Translations under genes and position numbers: made by a program
Shown here: in pieces, positions 33,557-42,922 of the stretch
Numbering within the stretch: position 1 is the first letter of the stretch
Layout: each line of letters begins with the position of its first letter
Notes under the pieces: generated by a model
What the model was told of the DNA's origin: nothing
What the model saw: only the letters and a program-made list of their open reading frames with translations
The model's database searches: none
NCBI GenBank assembly: GCA_024123955.1
Contig: CP099652.1
Span: forward strand, 3,596,001 to 3,660,000
From: Oxalobacteraceae bacterium OTU3CINTB1
GTDB lineage: Bacteria; Pseudomonadota; Gammaproteobacteria; Burkholderiales; Burkholderiaceae_D
DNA length: 64,000 bases
Direction: 5' to 3'

Positions 33557-33849
33557 TGATGCTTGAGGTCCTTGTCACTCCAACCTTTGCAAAAGCCCTC
33601 AAAAGGCTGCATCCCAAGCAAAAGATGGTTGTAGACAAGGCCGTAAAGGCTATTGCTACCGATCCTACAATCGGTGAAGAAAAAAAAGGCGACTTGGCCG
33701 CAATCTTTGTGCATAGATTCAAGCTTAACAAGCAAGAGGTTTTGCTGGCATATCAGCTTCGTCCCAATAGAATTGCCCCTGTCTCTGTTCTGTTGCTAAG
33801 TATCGGATCGCACGAGAATTTTTATACGGAATTGAAACGACAGAATTAA
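33556..33849 (+). CDS. RelE/ParE family toxin
   Basis: A 97-residue basic protein with the RelE/ParE pattern: LVTPTFAKALKRLHPKQK at the N-terminus, a central IFVHRFKLNKQEVLLAYQL strand pair and a terminal SIGSHENFYTELKRQ, typical of addiction-module toxins of this group. Whether it cleaves mRNA or targets gyrase is not readable. The ATG overlaps the antitoxin stop; a second ATG follows directly. AT content is raised here. Confidence 0.85.
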   Translation: MMLEVLVTPTFAKALKRLHPKQKMVVDKAVKAIATDPTIGEEKKGDLAAIFVHRFKLNKQEVLLAYQLRPNRIAPVSVLLLSIGSHENFYTELKRQN

Positions 33850-33900
33850 CGAAAGTCCTGGAGCCCTGGCGCTGGCTGCTTGTTAAGAGATAAAACCACC

Positions 33901-35049
33901 ATGCTGATCAGACGTTGCGCCGTGCTGTTTGTCGAGCCCCGCGAGGAGCTCGATATCGATTGGTCGTCGCTGTTCGCCGGCGAGAGCGCGCTGGGGGCGA
34001 CCGGGCGCTGGATCGCGCTGGCGCCGCATCTGGGCGCCGAGGTGGAGATCGGCACCGACGAGATGCTGGCCCTGGGCTGTATCAGCCTGACGTTGTGGCA
34101 GGAGCGCGCGGCCTGCGAGCAGAAGTCGTCGGCCGACGTCATCGCGCGTTTGCTCGGACACGGGCTGCTGCTCAGCGATGCGCCCGAATGCGCGACCATG
34201 CGCGAGCGTGACGAGGTGCTGCGCTCGCAGCATTGGCGACCTTTGTCGGCCGCCGCGCATATGTTCAGCCGATGGGGCGATATGCGGGTGGACAAGGGCA
34301 TGCAGTTTCCCAGCTTTGAGGAATTGGTCGAATCGTATGGCAGGCCGCCGGGACCGGCCATCGAACGCGGCCCCGCCATTGACGCGCTGATGCTGCCGGT
34401 TCCCGAGCGGGCCGGTTTGGACGAGACGCTGTTCAAACGCTACACCGGCCGTAACTTCGATCCCGGCGCCACGCTGCCGCTGACCACCGCCTCGCGGTTG
34501 CTGCAACGCGCCTTCGGGTCGCAGGGGGAGCGTGAGATGGCGCCGGATGCCTTCGTGCTGAAGAAGCTCAGTCCCTCCGCCGGCGGCCTGCATCCGACCG
34601 AGGCGTATGTGCTGGCGCAGCGTGTGGAAGGCGTGCCGCCCGGGCTGTATCACTACCACCCGGTGCGGCATGCGCTGGAGCCGCTGGTGGCGATGGACAC
34701 CCGGCAGACGGCGGAGCTGGCGATGCGCATGGTGGCCGATCAGGACTGGTTTGTCGATGCGCCGATGATGGTGGTGCTGGCGGCGCGCGTGGAGCGCAAT
34801 TTCTGGAAGTACCGCAATCACGCCAAGGCTTATCGGGCGTTACTGCTGGACGCGGGACATCTGTCGCAGACGTTTTATCTGCTGGCGACGGAGGCTGGCA
34901 TGCCGGCCTTTGTGACCGCTGCCGTCAACGAGGTGGATATCGAGCGGGCCTTGGGGCTCGATCCGTTGAAGGATATGGTGGTGGCGGTTTGCGGGTGCGG
35001 CGCGGCGTCGGGCGCGCAGGATACGGTGGAGATGCGCTACGAGCCGTGA
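33901..35049 (+). CDS. SagB-type FMN dehydrogenase, putative peptide-maturation enzyme
   Basis: A 382-residue protein with a C-terminal nitroreductase-fold domain. The SagB/ThcOx FMN-binding signature KLSPSAGGLHPTEAYVL lies near residue 222, preceded by YTGRNFDP and followed by GLYHYHPVRHALEPL and the helix AYRALLLDAGHLSQTFYLLA. The first ~150 residues are not nitroreductase-like; LTLWQERAACEQKSSADVIA and LLGHGLLL resemble a small winged-helix domain that could bind a precursor peptide. SagB relatives oxidise azolines to azoles in ribosomal peptides; a subgroup is known as putative peptide-maturation dehydrogenases paired with short NHLP-like peptides. No YcaO cyclodehydratase is nearby. ATG 33901 has AAGAGA upstream. 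Confidence 0.8.
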   Translation: MLIRRCAVLFVEPREELDIDWSSLFAGESALGATGRWIALAPHLGAEVEIGTDEMLALGCISLTLWQERAACEQKSSADVIARLLGHGLLLSDAPECATMRERDEVLRSQHWRPLSAAAHMFSRWGDMRVDKGMQFPSFEELVESYGRPPGPAIERGPAIDALMLPVPERAGLDETLFKRYTGRNFDPGATLPLTTASRLLQRAFGSQGEREMAPDAFVLKKLSPSAGGLHPTEAYVLAQRVEGVPPGLYHYHPVRHALEPLVAMDTRQTAELAMRMVADQDWFVDAPMMVVLAARVERNFWKYRNHAKAYRALLLDAGHLSQTFYLLATEAGMPAFVTAAVNEVDIERALGLDPLKDMVVAVCGCGAASGAQDTVEMRYEP

Positions 35050-35080
35050 TTCGCAGCGTGGTTGCGGACGGTGCATGCAT

Positions 35081-35113
35081 GGCGGATTACGCTTCGCTAA
35101 TCCGCCCTACGTG
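35081..35113 (-). repeat. REP copy C
   Basis: Same core palindrome as the RAYT-flanking copies but with the GCGAAGC loop variant. It is preceded by GCATGCAT, as also seen (inverted) beside copies D and E. It lies between the SagB-like and YCF48-like genes. Confidence 0.85.
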
Positions 35114-35148
35114 GTTATGATGTCGGTTCACTTAGACATCCTCCGCCC

Positions 35149-36210
35149 ATGAAAACTCTTTTTTTGCTGCCGATTGTTTTTTTCGCCGGGTGCGCGTTTG
35201 CCGATGCGCCGTCAGTCACCTGGACCAAGCAGGCCAGCGGTGTCGCCGGCCGGTTGCGCGGCGTGAGCGCCGTCGATGACAACGTGGCCTGGGCCAGCGG
35301 CGCGGGCAATGCCGTGCTGCGTACCGCCGATGGCGGCGCCACCTGGCGCAGCCTGACACCGCCGGTCGACGCGCAGGCCACGCCGCTCGACTTCCGCGAT
35401 ATCGACGCCGTCGACGCCCACACCGCCTACCTGTTGAGCATTGGGCCTTCCAGCGCTTCGCGCATCTTCAAGACCACCGACGCCGGCGTCACCTGGACGC
35501 AGCAGTACGTCAATCCCGATGACAAAGGCTTCCTCGACGCGATGACGTTTTGGGATGCCGACAACGGCCTGGTGATCGGCGATTCGATCGATGGCCGTTT
35601 TCAGATTCTGCGCACCGCCGACGGCGGCGCGACATGGAACAAGATTCCCGCCGCCGCGCTGCCGCCGGCGTTGCCGAACGAGGGATCGTTCTCCGCCAGT
35701 GGTTCCAATATCGCCATGGTCGGCCGCGACCACGCCTGGATCGCCACCGGCAGCCGGGTGCTGCATACCGGCGATCGCGGCAAGACCTGGAGCGTGGTGC
35801 AGGCGCCGCTCGATAGCAGCGCGTCGGCGGGCATCTTCTCCATCACCTTCCGCGACGCGCTGCATGGCGTGATCGTCGGCGGCGACTACAAGCGGGAGGG
35901 CGCGGCCGTCAACAACGTCGCCGTCACCGGCGATGGCGGCAAGAGCTGGTCGCTGGTGCGCGAAAAGGGATTGTCCGGTTACCGCTCGGCGGTGAAATAT
36001 GTGCCCGGCGGTGGGAACGGTGGCGAAAACGCGCTGGTGGCGGTGGGGCCGTCAGGCGCGGATGTGTCGCGGGACGATGGCAAGACGTGGACGCCGTTGG
36101 TCTATCCGGCAGCGGTGGCCGGTTTCGACGCGATCAGCTTTGCCGCCGGCCGCAAGACGGCTTGGGCCAGCGGCGATAAGGGAGCACTCGCGCGGGTGAA
36201 GTTCGACTGA
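35149..36210 (+). CDS. Exported YCF48/BNR-repeat propeller protein
   Basis: A 353-residue protein with an N-terminal signal (LFLLPIVFFAGCAFA); the Cys could be a lipobox residue. The mature part is a beta-propeller with repeated TADGGATWR, TTDAGVTWT, TADGGATWN, TGDRGKTWS, TGDGGKSWS and SRDDGKTWT motifs, about one per ~45-60 residues, the BNR/YCF48 pattern. Such propellers act in photosystem II assembly in phototrophs; in other bacteria their role is unknown. It sits between the SagB-like enzyme and the putative precursor peptide and converges on the latter. Confidence 0.85.
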   Translation: MKTLFLLPIVFFAGCAFADAPSVTWTKQASGVAGRLRGVSAVDDNVAWASGAGNAVLRTADGGATWRSLTPPVDAQATPLDFRDIDAVDAHTAYLLSIGPSSASRIFKTTDAGVTWTQQYVNPDDKGFLDAMTFWDADNGLVIGDSIDGRFQILRTADGGATWNKIPAAALPPALPNEGSFSASGSNIAMVGRDHAWIATGSRVLHTGDRGKTWSVVQAPLDSSASAGIFSITFRDALHGVIVGGDYKREGAAVNNVAVTGDGGKSWSLVREKGLSGYRSAVKYVPGGGNGGENALVAVGPSGADVSRDDGKTWTPLVYPAAVAGFDAISFAAGRKTAWASGDKGALARVKFD

Positions 36211-36251
36211 GGTGCGTCGACCCAGGTGCTTTGACTGCGCGCGGCCGGTGT

Positions 36252-36506
36252 TCAGCGCTGGCCGGACAGGAAGAATGGAATCGCACCGGCGGCGTTTTCC
36301 AGTTTGCCTTTGATCGCGTGGCGATTAGCGGCAATGACCTCCCTGGACGGCAGGCTGCGCATGGCCGGAATTTGGGCGGCGTCGATGCGGATGCCCAGGC
36401 CACCGAGCGCGAGCTGCGGGTCGCTCAGGAAGCGCTGGCGGAAGCTGTCGTCGCCGGAGAGTTTGGACAGCAGCAGGTCGAGATCTTGCGGGGAATGCGA
36501 GGCCAT
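36252..36506 (-). CDS. Small protein with NHLP-like leader, putative modified-peptide precursor
   Basis: An 84-residue protein with no cysteine. ATG 36506 is chosen because AAAGG lies 7 bases upstream; an ATG 15 bases earlier has no RBS. Residues ~10-35 (LLLSKLSGDDSFRQRFLSDP, then LALGGLGIRI) match the leader pattern of nitrile-hydratase-like leader peptides and related putative modified peptides (DxxFRxxFLxDPxxAL). The C-terminal part (MRSLPSREVIAANRHAIKGK, ending AIPFFLSGQR) would be the core. There is no Gly-Gly/Gly-Ala cleavage site at the usual place and few Ser/Thr, so the kind of modification is unclear. Pairing with the SagB-like enzyme 1.2 kb away is the main support. Confidence 0.65.
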   Translation of the reverse strand: MASHSPQDLDLLLSKLSGDDSFRQRFLSDPQLALGGLGIRIDAAQIPAMRSLPSREVIAANRHAIKGKLENAAGAIPFFLSGQR

Positions 36507-36612
36507 GTCATTACCTTTCATGTGAGGGGGGGCGGGTTGACGCGTATCAATACGCAAGTCCATGCTAGGACAAAGCATGACCGACCTCAAGAGGTTTCAA
36601 CATAGCAACATG

Positions 36613-39600
36613 CTAGTGGCTTTGCCCGGTGTTTTCCCTGGCCGCCGGCGGGCCCGAAGATTGTTTGGCGATCTCGTCGTGCGCGCTGTGCATGACGATC
36701 TCGAACGCCTGCTCGAAATTGCTCAATAGCTGCGGTAATGCCGACTCATGCTCTCTGAGACGTTGCTCCAGGGCCGTGGCGGCCTCAAACAGATCGGGCG
36801 CGGAAATGTTTCCGGCCGCGCCACGGATCTTGTGCACAAGTTCGGCCGCCCGCGCCAGGTCGCCGGCGTCGATTGCATCATGAATGTGTTGCAAAGTGGC
36901 GCCGAAATCCTGCGCGAACAGGCCCAGAAGCCGCGTCAGCAGCGCGCTGTGGCCGCCCAGGCGCTCCAGCGCGGCCTGCATGTCGATGCCCGGACGCGCG
37001 TTGGACTGCGCCGCCGGCGCCAGGCCCTGCGCGCGCGGCGCCGGCGTCGTCTCCTGCTCGTCCACCGGCGCGCGCGCGGCGTCGTGCCGCACCCAGGTGG
37101 CCAGCACCGCGTAGAGCGTGTCGGGATCGATAGGCTTGGTGACGTAATCGTTCATGTCCATGTCCAGGCATCGCTCGCGGTAGCCGGCCACCGCGTGCGC
37201 CGTCATGGCGATGATCGGCAGCGCGGCGTGGCGCTCGTCGGCGCGGATCAGCGCCGTGGCCTGGTAGCCGTCCATGTCGGGCATCTGGATGTCCATCAGC
37301 ACCGCGTCGTAGCGGCGCGCCTGGACCATGCGCGCCGCCTCGTCGCCGCTGGCGGCCAGGTCGACCCGGACGCCGGCGCGCTGCAAAATTTCACTCGCCA
37401 CCTGCTGGTTGATGCTATTGTCGTCGACCACCAGCACATGCGCGCCGCGTATGCGTTGGACCGCGAACGAGGGCGTCGCGGGCGCCTTGACGGCGGCTTG
37501 TCCGGCGTCCAGCCCGAGCGCCGTCAGGATCGCGCTGCGCAGCAGGTAAGGATTGGCCGGTTTGTCGATGAAAGGCATGCGGCGGGTTTGCGCGGCGGCG
37601 TCGGTATCGTGTTCGCGTGCGTAGGCGGTGACCATGAGGATCGCCGGAACGCGCGCCAGTTCCGGGTCGGCGCCGATGCGGTGCAGCGTTTCGATGCCGT
37701 CCAGGTCCGGCATGTCGGCGTCGATCAGCAGGATGTCGTAGGGCTCCAGCTGCAGGGCGGCCACCGCCGCCGCGCCCGAGGCCACGGCGCGCGTCCGCAG
37801 CCCGAGACCGCCCAGCTGGATCTTGAGCATGTGGCGCGCCGCTTCGCAGTCGTCGACCACCAGCACGCGCTTGCCCAGCACCTGCGCCGGCAGCGGCAGC
37901 AGGCGCGGGGTCTGGTCGGCGGCCGGGTGCAGCTGCACCGTGAAACTGAAGCTGCTGCCGACGCCGGGTTCGCTGTCGACCGCGATCACGCCGCCCATCT
38001 TGCGCACCAGTTGCTGCGAGATCGCCAGTCCCAGTCCGGTGCCGCCATAGAGCCGCGTGGTGCTGGCGTCGGCCTGGGCGAAGGCCTGGAACAGGCGCGC
38101 CTGCTGTTCGCCGCTGATGCCAAGGCCGCTGTCCTCGACCGTGAAGCGCAGCGCGTACGCGCCCGGGGCGACGTCGGCGGCGGCGATGTTCGGGTCCAGT
38201 TCCACACGCAGCTCGATGTGGCCGCGCGCGGTGAATTTGAGCGCGTTGCCGACCAGGTTGACCAGGATCTGGCTCAGGCGCAGCGGATCGCCCAGCAGGT
38301 TGGCCGGCACGTCCGGGGCCGACCAGATCACCAGTTCCAGCCCCCGTTCGGCGGCGCGCCAGGAGAACAGGTCGGCCAGCTGGTTGAGCGTGTCGGGCAG
38401 GTCGAAGGGCAGGGCCTCCAGTTCCAGCTTGCCCGATTCGATCTTCGAGAAGTCCAGCACGTCGTTGATGATCTCGAGCAGGCTTTGTCCGGCACGGCCG
38501 ATCTTGCGGAAGTAGTCCAGCGGTTGCGGTGGCAGGTCGAGGTGGGTGCCCAGGCCGGCAAAGCCGAGGATGGCGTTCATCGGCGTGCGGATCTCGTGGC
38601 TGATGTTGGCCAGGAATTCGCTCTTGGCGCGCGTGGCCGCCTCCGCGTTGGCGCGCGCCTGCTCGATCATGCGCAGCGCCCGCGCCTTCTGGTACGCCGA
38701 AACGAATGGTTCCTTCAGCGCCTTGAGCAGATCGAGATCGCTCGCCTCGAACCTGGTCTGGTACTGGTAGTTCTCGAAAATCAGATAGCCCTCGACCTGG
38801 CCGTCGATCACCACGCGCACCGCCAGCATCGCGCAGACGTCGCCCGGCAGCGAATTGGGATGGTGGATCTCGAAGATGTCCGGCGCGATCATGGATTCCG
38901 GCGGGGCGTAGCGCAGCTCCGCCCGGCGCAGGTCGATGCTGTAGATGTCGGCGGCGGCGTCGATGCGGCCCCAGGCCGCGCGCAACGTCAGTGTCTCCGT
39001 GCCGGCTTCGCGCACCAGCGCAAGCGCCGTATCGATGCCCTTGATGACGGTCGATTCCTGCAGGATGGTCTGCAGCAGCGCGTCGAAGTCCAGCTGCTCG
39101 TTGATCGATTTGACGATGGCGTTGAGTTTTTCCAGATGCCGGGTGCGCGAGTAGACCAGCGCCTGCAGCGCCTCGCCCTTGTTGTGCAGCTGCCGGACGC
39201 GCCAGCGCACCAGCGCCCACGCCAGCAGGCCGGCGGCCAGCAGGTAGCCGGTCCTGGCCCACCAGGTCTGGTGCCAGGCCGGCAGCACCACCACCCGCAA
39301 CGACAGCTCGTCGACATTCCACAAGCCCTCGCGGTTGCTGCCGCGCAGGCGCAGGCGGTAGGCGCCCGGCGGCAGCCTGTTGTAGCTGGCCACACGGCGG
39401 CTGGCGTCGGCCTCGGTCCAGCGGCGGTCGAAGCCTTCCAGTAGGTAGGCGTAGCGGTTGCGCTGCGGCGCGGAGTAGTCCAGCGCCGCCAGCTCCACCT
39501 CGAAGCTCTGGGTGTCCGGCGTCAAGGTGAGGGTCGGCCCCTCGGGCGCGCTGAGCTGCTCCGGCGTCAGCGCGCGCTGGTCGACCCGCACGGCGCTGAT

Positions 39601-41742
39601 CACCAGCGGCGGACGGTAGCCCCAGTCGTTCAGGCGCCCGCTGTACACCACCGCCATGCCGGAGGTGGCGCCGAACAGCAGCTCGCGCTCGTTGGTGACG
39701 GTGCTGGCGCCGATGAAGAAGGTGCGGAACGCCAGGCCGTCGGCGCGGGCCAGCGCGCGCGCCTTGAGCGTGGTGGCGTCGACCACGGCGATGCTGTCGG
39801 AGGTGGCGGCCCAGATGCGGCCGGCGGGGTCCGACTGCAACGCCATGATGGTGCCGGTCGACAGCCCCTCGGCGACGCCGACGCGTTCGAACACCGGCGC
39901 GCCCCTGGCGTCGCGGCCCGTCATCACGCAGATGCCGCCGCCGTAGGTGCCCACCCACAGCCTGCCGCGGCCGTCGATCACCAGGGAACTGATGACGGCC
40001 TCCGAGAGCGCGGTGGGCAGGGCCGGCGCGGCGTGGATCTGCTCTATATTGCCGCTCCCCGGATCGAGTCGATTGAGGCCGTTGCGGGTGGCGATCCACA
40101 GCGCGCCGTCGGCGTCGGGGACCACCGCGTGGATACGGTTGTCGGTCAAGCCGCCGGCTTCCGGCGCGCCCTGGGCGTAGCGCTTGACAGTGCCGGCGGC
40201 GACATCGTAGCGCAGCAGCCCGTCGAAAGTGCCCAGCCAGAGCTGGCCGTCGCGTTTGAGGATGGTGCCGATGCGCGGATATCGACTCTCCTGCGGCAGC
40301 GCGACGCGCTTGACGGCGCGGCCACCGCCCCGGGTGCGGTACAAACCGAGCTGGGTGCCGATCCAGGCTTCGCCCGGCTCGGCCTCGGCCAGCGCCAGCA
40401 CCACGCGGTTGGGCAGCGCCGTTTCCGGCTGGTGCGGGTCGGGCCGCAGCGCCGCGCGCCGCGCGCCGTCGGTGGCCACGATGTCGATGCCCTGGTCGGC
40501 CAGCGCGATCCATACCTCGCGGCGGCTGTCGGTCATCAGCGCGGTGACCGCCGCCTCCAGCTTGCCCTCGCCGCCGAACACCGAGTCGATGCTCTCGCTG
40601 TGCGGATCGTGGATGTCGACGCCGCGCTCCGTGCTGACCCAGATCATGCCGCTGCGGTCGCGCAGCAATGCGGCGGTGCGGTCGTTACTGAGGCTGAGCG
40701 GAACGGCCGGCTGGTGCAGTATGCGGTTCGCGCGGCCGGTGGCGGCGTGGTACTCGACGATGCCGCCGCCATAGGTGCCGGCCCACCAGTTACCGGGCGT
40801 GCTCTCGGCGAGCGACAGCACCATGTTCGATTCCATGTCCTTGACGCCTTTGAGCGCAAGCAGACGGCCGCGGTCGGCCAGCGGATCGACCGTGCCGACG
40901 CCGCTTTTGAGCGTGCCGAAGGCGATCTGCCCCCGGCTGTTTTCACCCAGCGCCATGACGGTGTCGCTCCAGCCACCCTGGCCGGCGGCGCCGACCGGAA
41001 TAGCGGTGATGGCGCCGCCGGGTTTCATCCGCGCCAGCCCGGTGCCGGTGCCGATCCACAGGTTGCCGGCGCGGTCCACCAGCAGCGCGCGGACCTGGTT
41101 GTCCGGCAGGCCGGGCGCCGTTTCGCGGGTATGGCTGGTCACCGTGCCGGAGATGGCGTCGTAGAATTTGAGACCGGCGGGCGTGCCTATCCAGAGATTG
41201 CCCTTGGCGTCGCTGGCGATCGCGCTGACCAGGCCCTGGCCCAACTCCTCGTTGAAGCGGACGAAATGCTCCTTGCGATTGTCGTACATCGCCAGGCCGG
41301 CGGTGGCGGTGCCGACCCACAGGCGCCCGCGCGCGTCGACGTGCAGCGTTTGAATGAAATCGCCGGGAAGGCTGGTCGGGTCGCCGGCGTTGTGGTGGAA
41401 GCTGCGCACGCGGTAACCGTCCCAGCGCGCCAGGCCGCTCTGCGTGCCGATCCAGATGTAGCCGTCGCCATCCTGCGCCAGCGCCATGCCGACCGGATGC
41501 GGCAAGCCTTGTTCGAGGCCGAGATGTTCGAACAGCGGGGTGGCCAGTTTGTCCCAGCGCTCGGCGCCGGCCCTGGCGGGGCCGGAAAGCATGGCGCCGG
41601 CCAGAAGGCACACGCATGCCGCCGGCGCGAAGGCGACACGGGACAGCGGGACGACACGGCATAGCCGAACCAGCCGAACAAGTCGAACAAGCCGGAAAAG
41701 GGCGGCGATACAGGCATGCAGTGATAGGGCGTGGACGTTCAA
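36613..41742 (-). CDS. Giant hybrid sensor kinase: two-component propeller, Y_Y_Y, GAF, HisKA, HATPase, REC, REC, Hpt
   Basis: A ~1709-residue one-protein phosphorelay. The TTG at 41742 is proposed as start: GGGAGAG lies ~9 bases upstream and it is followed by a signal/anchor; the open frame runs further up but antisense to the next gene. The periplasmic part is a double propeller of Reg_prop repeats ([41 protein letters not shown]), then Y_Y_Y ([16 protein letters not shown]). A membrane helix lies near residue 830, a GAF-like region at ~870-1020, the H-box SHEIRTPMN near 1047, receivers near 1290 and 1434 with acceptor regions DADMPDLDG and [10 protein letters not shown], and Hpt (HKIRGAAGN) near 1637. 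Proteins of this plan often sense glycans and control utilisation loci. A 9-base tandem repeat encodes [11 protein letters not shown] in the signal region. Confidence 0.92.
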   Translation of the reverse strand: MNVHALSLHACIAALFRLVRLVRLVRLCRVVPLSRVAFAPAACVCLLAGAMLSGPARAGAERWDKLATPLFEHLGLEQGLPHPVGMALAQDGDGYIWIGTQSGLARWDGYRVRSFHHNAGDPTSLPGDFIQTLHVDARGRLWVGTATAGLAMYDNRKEHFVRFNEELGQGLVSAIASDAKGNLWIGTPAGLKFYDAISGTVTSHTRETAPGLPDNQVRALLVDRAGNLWIGTGTGLARMKPGGAITAIPVGAAGQGGWSDTVMALGENSRGQIAFGTLKSGVGTVDPLADRGRLLALKGVKDMESNMVLSLAESTPGNWWAGTYGGGIVEYHAATGRANRILHQPAVPLSLSNDRTAALLRDRSGMIWVSTERGVDIHDPHSESIDSVFGGEGKLEAAVTALMTDSRREVWIALADQGIDIVATDGARRAALRPDPHQPETALPNRVVLALAEAEPGEAWIGTQLGLYRTRGGGRAVKRVALPQESRYPRIGTILKRDGQLWLGTFDGLLRYDVAAGTVKRYAQGAPEAGGLTDNRIHAVVPDADGALWIATRNGLNRLDPGSGNIEQIHAAPALPTALSEAVISSLVIDGRGRLWVGTYGGGICVMTGRDARGAPVFERVGVAEGLSTGTIMALQSDPAGRIWAATSDSIAVVDATTLKARALARADGLAFRTFFIGASTVTNERELLFGATSGMAVVYSGRLNDWGYRPPLVISAVRVDQRALTPEQLSAPEGPTLTLTPDTQSFEVELAALDYSAPQRNRYAYLLEGFDRRWTEADASRRVASYNRLPPGAYRLRLRGSNREGLWNVDELSLRVVVLPAWHQTWWARTGYLLAAGLLAWALVRWRVRQLHNKGEALQALVYSRTRHLEKLNAIVKSINEQLDFDALLQTILQESTVIKGIDTALALVREAGTETLTLRAAWGRIDAAADIYSIDLRRAELRYAPPESMIAPDIFEIHHPNSLPGDVCAMLAVRVVIDGQVEGYLIFENYQYQTRFEASDLDLLKALKEPFVSAYQKARALRMIEQARANAEAATRAKSEFLANISHEIRTPMNAILGFAGLGTHLDLPPQPLDYFRKIGRAGQSLLEIINDVLDFSKIESGKLELEALPFDLPDTLNQLADLFSWRAAERGLELVIWSAPDVPANLLGDPLRLSQILVNLVGNALKFTARGHIELRVELDPNIAAADVAPGAYALRFTVEDSGLGISGEQQARLFQAFAQADASTTRLYGGTGLGLAISQQLVRKMGGVIAVDSEPGVGSSFSFTVQLHPAADQTPRLLPLPAQVLGKRVLVVDDCEAARHMLKIQLGGLGLRTRAVASGAAAVAALQLEPYDILLIDADMPDLDGIETLHRIGADPELARVPAILMVTAYAREHDTDAAAQTRRMPFIDKPANPYLLRSAILTALGLDAGQAAVKAPATPSFAVQRIRGAHVLVVDDNSINQQVASEILQRAGVRVDLAASGDEAARMVQARRYDAVLMDIQMPDMDGYQATALIRADERHAALPIIAMTAHAVAGYRERCLDMDMNDYVTKPIDPDTLYAVLATWVRHDAARAPVDEQETTPAPRAQGLAPAAQSNARPGIDMQAALERLGGHSALLTRLLGLFAQDFGATLQHIHDAIDAGDLARAAELVHKIRGAAGNISAPDLFEAATALEQRLREHESALPQLLSNFEQAFEIVMHSAHDEIAKQSSGPPAARENTGQSH

Positions 41743-41880
41743 ATCAGGGCACTCTCCCGGCAAGTGATTATCAGCATACGGAATAGCAGGCCGAAAGTCC
41801 ATGCTTGCGGCGCGAATTCGCGCCCGCTTGTACAATCGCCGTGAGCACGCCGTGAGCATCACTTTACAAGGAACCCCCGC

Positions 41881-42831
41881 ATGAAACCTCAACTCCTGGT
41901 GCTGGCCGCCAGCCCGTCGGCCGCCGTCATGGAACAACTGGACGCCCACTTCGAATGCCACCATGCCTGGCGCCAGCCGCGCGAGCTGCAGCCGGAATAT
42001 ATCCGCAGCGTGGCCGCCGGCGTGCGCGGTCTGCTGACCACCGGCGCCATCGGCGTCGGCCCGGCGCTGCTGGACCAGTTGCCGGCGCTGGAAATCGTCG
42101 CCGTCAACGGCATCGGCACCGACGCCGTGGCGCTGGAGGCGACGCGCGCGCGCGGCATAGTCGTCACCAACACGCCCGGCGTGCTGACCGACGACGTGGC
42201 CGATCTGGCGCTGACGTTGTTGCTGGCGGCGGCGCGGCGCCTGCCCGCGCTGGACCGCTACGTGCGCAGCGGCGCCTGGGAGGCGGGGCAGCCGCTGTCG
42301 CCCACGCGCGCCCTGCGCGGCAAGGTCTGCGGCGTGTTCGGTTTCGGCCGCATCGGCCAGGCGGTGGCGGCGCGGGCCGAGGCGTTCGGCATGCGCGCGC
42401 TGTATTTCCAGCCGCGCGCGATCGCCGGCGTCGCGCAGGAGCGCAGCGCGTCCCTGCTGGAACTGGCGCGGGCCAGCGACTATCTGGTGGTGTGCGCGCC
42501 GGGCGGCGCGGCGACGCGGCATGCGGTGGACGCGCAGGTGCTGGCGGCGCTGGGGCCGGAGGGAACCCTGGTCAATATCGCGCGCGGTTCGCTGGTGGAC
42601 CAGCAGGCGCTGATCGCGGCCCTGCGCGAGGGCGCGCTGGGGATGGCGGCGCTCGACGTGTTCGACGACGAACCGCGCGTGCCGGCCGCGCTGCGCGAGC
42701 TCGATAACGTGGTGCTGGCGCCGCACGTGGGCAGCCTGACGGTGGAGACCCGTCACGCGATGGGGCAGCTGGTGGTGGATAATCTTGTTGCCCACTTCGA
42801 GGGACGCGCACTCCTGACGCCCGTCGCATAA
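41881..42831 (+). CDS. D-isomer-specific 2-hydroxyacid dehydrogenase
   Basis: A 316-residue NAD(P)H-dependent oxidoreductase, possibly a hydroxypyruvate/glyoxylate reductase. The Rossmann motif GVFGFGRIGQAVAARA lies near residue 155. Catalytic residues are visible in order: Arg in NIARGSLVD, Glu in DVFDDEPRVP and His in LAPHVGSLT. NGIGTDAVAL near residue 78 is the common substrate loop. AAGGAACC lies upstream of the ATG. It is divergent from the giant kinase. Confidence 0.9.
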   Translation: MKPQLLVLAASPSAAVMEQLDAHFECHHAWRQPRELQPEYIRSVAAGVRGLLTTGAIGVGPALLDQLPALEIVAVNGIGTDAVALEATRARGIVVTNTPGVLTDDVADLALTLLLAAARRLPALDRYVRSGAWEAGQPLSPTRALRGKVCGVFGFGRIGQAVAARAEAFGMRALYFQPRAIAGVAQERSASLLELARASDYLVVCAPGGAATRHAVDAQVLAALGPEGTLVNIARGSLVDQQALIAALREGALGMAALDVFDDEPRVPAALRELDNVVLAPHVGSLTVETRHAMGQLVVDNLVAHFEGRALLTPVA

Positions 42832-42922
42832 AATTGCCTCGAGGTAATTGTGGCGTCATATTCGTCGCGTATAGTGATTAATGTCGGTGTTATAACATTA
42901 ATTACTCGGAAGAACTGTCGCG

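Noticed and set aside
36748..39444. 898-codon + strand frame opposite the giant kinase
   Set aside because: Antisense shadow; the - strand carries HisKA, receivers and Hpt.
41743..42795. Upstream extension of the giant kinase frame
   Set aside because: This stretch is antisense to the hydroxyacid dehydrogenase and has no kinase-family similarity; a TTG start with RBS lies at 41742.
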